NCBI GenBank assembly: GCA_050250395.1
Contig: JBFWOQ010000012.1
Span: 11,367-75,366, forward strand
DNA from: JAGPUQ01 sp050250395
Lineage (GTDB): Bacteria; Pseudomonadota; Gammaproteobacteria; Pseudomonadales; Porticoccaceae
Direction of reading: 5' to 3'
DNA length: 64,000 nucleotides
Each line of letters begins with the position of its first letter. Within the stretch, counting starts at the first letter, position 1. Positions 59,673 to 64,000 of the stretch are shown piece after piece. The notes under the pieces are model-generated. The model did not search any database, was not told where the DNA came from, and worked only from the letters and a program-made list of their open reading frames with translations. A program made the position numbers and the translations under genes.

Positions 59673-62600
59673 ATGGCTAACACAATCGGACGCAAGCAAG
59701 CGAAAGACGACACCTTCCTCTATGAGGAGGACGACTTCACCGTAGGCGCCACCCTATCGCTGGACGTCATGGCCAATGACCGTGGTGGCAGGGCCAAGGT
59801 GCTGTGGTCAGTGGAAGACGACTACGGCAATTCCCTCGACTCCGCCGAAGTGCGGGACTTCGTGGCAAGGGACAGCGACACGCTCTCCGATTTCAGCACC
59901 TGGGACACCACCACCATCGGCAACCAGGTCGGTATCGTCGACGGCAAGCTCTACTACCACGTCACCGCCACGGGCGGCGCCGCCATCGAGGCGCTTGACG
60001 ACGGCGAGGTGATACACGACACCTTCAGCTATGCCATCCGGACGGCCATCGGCATGCCCAGCATCGCGAAGGTTACCATCACGATCACTGGCGCCGACGA
60101 CGCCCCGACCCTGGCGGCGGTGGCGGACGGCTCAATCGCCGAAGACGACCAGGCGGCGACCACCACCGACGCCAACCTGACCGGCACGCTGGCTGGGGCC
60201 GACCTGGACGGCGATGCGCTGACCTATGGCATCGACGGCGGTACCGACAACGGCGACGGCACCGTCAGCCGGACCGGCAGCTACGGCACCCTGACGGTGA
60301 CCAAGGCGAGCGGTGAGTACGTCTATGCCAAGAACGCCGCGGCCATCGAGGCGCTCGACCAAGGCGACACCCCGAGCGATGTCTTCACCGTCACCGTCAG
60401 CGACGGCGACGGCGCGCCGGTGACCCAGACCTACACCGTCAACCTGACCGGCGCCGACGATGGGCCGACCCTGGCGGCGGTGGCGGACGGCTCAATCGCC
60501 GAAGACGACCAGGCGGCGACCACCACCGACGCCAACCTGACCGGCACGCTGGCCGGCGCCGACGTCGATGCCGGCGACACCCTGACCTACGGCATCGACG
60601 GCGGTACCGACAACGGCGACGGCACCGTCAGCCGGGCCGGCGCCTTCGGCACCCTGACCGTCAATACCAGCACCGGTGCCTACAGCTACGCCAAGAACGT
60701 CGCCGCCATCGAGGCGCTGGCTGCCGGCGACACCCCGAGCGATGTCTTCACCGTCACCGTCAGCGACGGCGACGGCGCGCCGGTGACCCAGACCTACACC
60801 GTCAACCTGACCGGCGCCGACGATGGGCCGACCCTGGCGGCGGTGGCGGACGGCTCAATCGCCGAAGACGACCAGGCGGCGACCACCACCGACGCCAACC
60901 TGACCGGCACGCTGGCCGGCGCCGACGTCGATGCCGGCGACACCCTGACCTACGGCATCGACGGCGGTACCGACAACGGCGACGGCACCGTCAGCCGGGC
61001 CGGCGCCTTCGGCACCCTGACCGTCAATACCAGCACCGGTGCCTACAGCTACGCCAAGAACGTCGCCGCCATCGAGGCGCTGGNNNNNNNNNNATCGACG
61101 GCGGTACCGACAACGGCGACGGCACCGTCAGCCGGGCCGGCGCCTTCGGCACCCTGACCGTCAATACCAGCACCGGTGCCTACAGCTACGCCAAGAACGT
61201 CGCCGCCATCGAGGCGCTGGATGCCGGCGACACGCCGTTTGACGAATTCACGGTGTCGGTCTCCGATGGCAACGGGGCGCCCGTCGCCCAGACCTACCGG
61301 GTCAACCTCACCGGCGCCGACGAGGCGGTGCCCAACCAGGCGCCGGTGAACATCACCGGCATCCTGGGCACGCTCGACACCGGCTTCGGGGGCGGCGACG
61401 GCATCGTCACCACGCCGGTGTTGGCTTCCACCGATGTGGCATACGCACTCGCCGTCCAGGCCGACGGCAAGATCGTGGTCGCGGGCAGGACCGCCAACGG
61501 CAGCAACCACGACTTCGCCCTGGTGCGCTACAACGCCGACGGCACGCTCGACACCGGCTTCGGCGGCGGCGACGGCATGGTCACGACGCCGGTGTTGGCT
61601 TCCTCCGACGTGGCACAGGCACTCGCCGTCCAGGCCGACGGCAAGATCGTGGTCGCGGGCTGGGCCCTCAGCGGCAACCAAGACTTCGCCCTGGTGCGGT
61701 ACAACGCCGACGGCACGCTCGACACCGGCTTCGGGGGCGGCGACGGTATCGTCACGACTCCGGTGGGGGCGTCCGACGATGTGGCATTCGCACTCGCCGT
61801 CCAGGCCGACGGCAAGATCGTGCTCGCCGGGTATGCCCACAACGGCAGCAACGCCGACTTCGCCCTGGTGCGCTACAACGCCGACGGCACGCTCGACACC
61901 GGCTTTGGCGGCGGCGACGGCATGGTCACGACGCCGGTGTTGGCTTCCTCCGACGTGGCACAGGCACTCGCCGTCCAGGCCGACGGCAAGATCCTGGTCG
62001 CCGGGTCTGCCTATAACGGCGGCAACCACGACTTCGCTCTGGTGCGCTACGACACCGACGGCACCCTCGACACCGGCTTCGGTGCGGGCGGCAAGGTCAC
62101 GACGCCGGTGGGGGCTTTAGGCAATGCTGCACAGGCACTCGCCGTCCAGGCCGACGGCAAGATCCTGGTCGCCGGGTCTGCCTATAACGGCAGCAACCAC
62201 GACTTCGCTCTGGTGCGCTACAACGCCGACGGCACGCTCGACACCGGCTTCGGCTCGGGCGGCGTGCTCGTCATCGATTTCGGCGGCTCGAACGATACGG
62301 CTACCGGCGTTGCCCTCGACGCCGACGGCAGCATCCTGGTGAGCGGGAACGCGGACGGCGACTTTGCGGTGGCGCGCGTGCACGGCGTCGCCGTGCTGGT
62401 CAGCGAAGACACCCCGATGCCGATCACGGGCCTCGCCATCGGCGACGCCGACGCGGGCACGGGCACGCTCACGGTCACCCTCACCGTGCAGCACGGCACG
62501 CTGGCCGTCTCCGGCGGCGGCGCCGCCATCGCCGGCAGCGGTACCGCGAGCGTCACCCTCACCGGCACCCTGGCCGACATCAACGCCACGCTGGGCGCGA

Positions 62601-63706
62601 GTGTGGTCTACACCGCCGCCGCGAACTTCAGCGGCGCCGACACCCTGACCATGGTCACCGACGACCAGGGCAACACCGGCACCGGCGGGCCGCTGTCGGA
62701 CACGGACGTGATCCCGATCGCGGTCGCGGCGGTGCCGGATATCCCGGTGGCCACGGACGACCGCTGGGTGCTGTCCGATGCCACCGCGATTGTGGCGGGG
62801 GTCATCACGGCGGCCTGGTTCACGCACAACGACACCGACCCGGACGGCAACCCGCTGTACGTCACCGCGGTGGCGGGCCTGCCGGCCGGCCTCACCGCGA
62901 ACTTCGACGGTGCCGGCCACCTGGTGGACATCACCGGCACCACGCCGGCGGCCGGGACCGGGCCTTTCGCGCTCGGCTATACCTTGAGCGACGGCACCAC
63001 GACGGACACCGGCGCCGTGACGCTCAGCGTGCTCGATTTCACCACCGCGCCCGCGGACGATAGCCCTGCCGCCCTCGACGGCAACGACTTCTCCTACCTC
63101 GACGCGCGGGCCGGCAACGACACGGTCGCGGGCGATGGCGCGCTCACCGGCAATGCCGGGATGGACAGGTTCATCGGTGGAAATGACAACGACAGCCTCG
63201 ACGGCGGGGCCGGCAACGACACTCTGGTGGGCGGCGCCGGGCCGGACACCCTCACCGGCGGCGCCGACAACGACGGCTTCCTCTGGGAGGCGCTGGCGGA
63301 CCTGGGGGATGCGCTGCTCGATTTCGGCGATGGCGACGATACCCTGTTGTTCGACGTCGGCGGCACCGGTGGGCAGATTCCCATCGGCAACAACGACACG
63401 ACGGTGACCTACGCCGAAGGCGCGGACAGCAGTGCCCTGGGGATGAACGTGGCCGGCAACGAGGTGGTATTGCAGTTCAACGAAGTGCTCGACGGCGGTG
63501 ACGCCGGCAGCGACGCCGATGCCGAGGTGCAGGCCGCCATCGACGGCTTCACCAACATCGCCACGCCCGCGCTGTTCGCGTTCGACGTCGGCGCCAGCGC
63601 GCAGGTGTGGTACGACCCGAACCCGAGCGCGGCGGGCGGGGCGACGCTGGTGGCCACCTTGACCAACACGCCTACCTTCAACTCAGGGGATTTCGGTTTC
63701 GTGTAA
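59673..63706 (+). CDS. VCBS / delta-60 / RTX repeat protein, likely type I secreted; interrupted by sequence gap
   Basis: Large extracellular-type protein read in two parts because 10 N (61084-61093) break the frame; the parts are out of phase by the placeholder length. ATG 59673 has AGGGA upstream. No classical signal peptide. Order: N-terminal domain (AKDDTFLYEEDDFTVGATLSLDV), VCBS repeats of 120-121 residues (60090-61312), five full and one degenerate delta-60 repeats (61370-62390), a cadherin-like region (62400-63050), then RTX-like nonapeptides (GGNDNDSLDGGAGNDTLVGG) and a C-terminal domain. Such proteins are usually exported by type I systems; no exporter gene is in the window. Confidence 0.85.
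60090..61312 (+). repeat. VCBS tandem repeats (360-363 bp)
   Basis: Unit 1 at 60090-60449 (360 bp), unit 2 at 60450-60812 (363 bp), unit 3 from 60813 into the gap, and a last unit from 61094 to 61312. Units 2 and 3 look identical at the base level up to the gap; unit 1 differs. Each begins near GADD-x-PTLAAVADGSIAEDD. Near-identity implies recent expansion or gene conversion. Confidence 0.92.
61084..61093. other. Assembly gap (10 N)
   Basis: Placeholder for an unknown length inside the VCBS repeats. The reading frame before it and after it are different, so the real gap is not 10 bases. It must contain at least the end of unit 3 and the start of the last unit. Confidence 0.98.
61370..62390 (+). 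repeat. Delta-60 repeats (171-174 bp)
   Basis: Repeats begin LDTGFGGGDG and include ALAVQADGKIVVAG and DFALVRYNADGT. Starts are at about 61371, 61545, 61716, 61890, 62064 and 62235. The sixth copy is diverged (LDTGFGSGGVLVIDFGG). Six blades of about 58 residues could form a propeller. Confidence 0.9.
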
Positions 63707-63766
63707 GTCGGCTTGCCCCGCGGGCTCCGCGCCCACCGGCAAAGGTGGCGGCGCGGGGAGGCCGAC
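63707..63766. terminator. Large inverted repeat after the repeat-protein gene
   Basis: GTCGGC at 63707-63712 pairs with GCCGAC at 63761-63766; inside, CCCCGCG and CGCGGGG, then CCACC and GGTGG continue the stem. It begins directly after the TAA. No U-tract follows, so it may be a weak terminator or a processing structure. Confidence 0.5.
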
Positions 63767-63877
63767 GCCCCGCGTGCTGTTCACTGCCCGCGGCAGCGAC
63801 CTTCGCCAAGGCCTTCGGCTGCGGGCTGCTGCTGGTGCGGCGTGTTTGATTCTTGCCCGGACAGTCGGACCACCTAA

Positions 63878-64000
63878 GAGGGTGTTTACAAAATCAAGCG
63901 GTCAATCGACGCAGCAGCAGGCGTGCTTCAGTTAGCCACACCCAGGCTTCGGACACCTGCGGCAGCCGGTCATGATGCATCACCAAGCGCCGCGCCCGTT
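63878..64000 (-). mobile_element. IS5-family insertion sequence, right end only
   Basis: The element enters from the right edge. Its end reads GAGGGTGTTTACAAAATC from 63878, preceded by CTAA (63874-63877), a YTAR-type target. The reverse strand encodes the end of a transposase, stop at 63894. Only this terminal part lies in the window. Confidence 0.72.
63894..64000 (-). CDS. IS5-family transposase, C-terminal fragment
   Basis: The reverse strand reads RARRLVMHHDRLPQV, then SEAWVWLTEARLLLRRLTA and a stop. This resembles the C-terminus of IS5-family DDE transposases (the 'RRLVxxYERLPExAEA...RLLLRRL' pattern). The catalytic residues lie beyond the edge of the window. The stop is 16 bases from the probable IS end. 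Confidence 0.75.
   Translation of the reverse strand, partial: RARRLVMHHDRLPQVSEAWVWLTEARLLLRRLTA

Noticed and set aside
60090..61312. Repeat array considered as CRISPR or satellite DNA
   Set aside because: Units of about 363 bp without unique spacers, in frame and coding for VCBS domains.
61049..62029. Reverse-strand open frame with VERAVGVVAHQGEV repeats
   Set aside because: It is the antisense reading of the delta-60 repeats; periodic because the coding strand is.
63607..63849. Rightward 80-residue frame at the end of the repeat protein
   Set aside because: Begins out of frame inside the coding region and continues into hairpin sequence; no ribosome site.

Overview
The window is about 64 kb of GC-rich DNA from a gammaproteobacterium, probably an aerobic, Pseudomonas-like or Nevskiales-like lineage; I cannot name the species. 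Reasons are the Rnf complex, LexA, RMF, RlmKL, Hda and Kup, and gene neighbourhoods that I remember from Pseudomonas: pyrD-rmf-rlmKL, topA-lexA-nagZ-methylthioinosine phosphorylase, dcd-apbC-metG-rnfABCDGE, purM-DUF3108-DUF3014 and DUF2066-hda. It is draft sequence: a 10-N gap lies inside a tandem-repeat gene near the right end. I saw no rRNA, tRNA or CRISPR array.

Layout. 1-4.4 kb: the start of a leftward tyrosine-phosphatase-like gene, then a rightward operon of an uncharacterised 319-residue protein, a 189-residue protein and two tandem APH-fold phosphotransferases. 4.4-15.4 kb: housekeeping genes (pyrD, a reverse-strand rmf, rlmKL, a glutaredoxin-like gene, a CorC/HlyC-type membrane protein, a lytic transglycosylase, a universal stress protein, topA). 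15.4-20.6 kb: lexA with a LexA box over its own promoter, a LOG-family hydrolase, nagZ, a methylthioinosine phosphorylase, a YqaA-like membrane protein and an esterase-like hydrolase. 20.6-28 kb: a stand-alone M41-like metallopeptidase, a VOC protein, a cold-shock protein, and oxyR divergent from rubrerythrin, an Fe-S oxidoreductase and a DUF3501 protein (a likely peroxide-defence unit). 28-33 kb: acyl-CoA synthetase, DUF486 protein, SMP-30-like propeller and amidohydrolase. 33-40 kb: kup, two flavoproteins, arfB, a VOC protein and a 2-hydroxyacid dehydrogenase. 40.5-45.9 kb: a complete leftward rnfABCDGE operon with tightly abutting or overlapping genes. 46-55 kb: metG divergent from apbC-dcd, then purM-DUF3108-DUF3014 leftward and DUF2066-hda rightward, with an NYN-LOTUS protein converging on hda. 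55-59.5 kb: an SMP-30-like lipoprotein, an enoyl-CoA hydratase, a thioesterase and a small membrane protein. 59.7-63.7 kb: a large VCBS / delta-60 / RTX-type protein that looks like a type I secretion substrate, then the end of an IS5-family insertion sequence.

The most notable structure outside the genes is a set of short inverted-repeat elements (MITE-like) at 38.6-38.9, 40.3-40.5, 52.4-52.6 and 57.2 kb. Every copy with two ends is flanked by a matching 4-bp YTAR duplication (CTAG, TTAG or CTAA). Several insertions sit exactly on stop codons, so the duplicated target supplies the TAG stop of the neighbouring genes. The most striking case restores both stops of a convergent gene pair.
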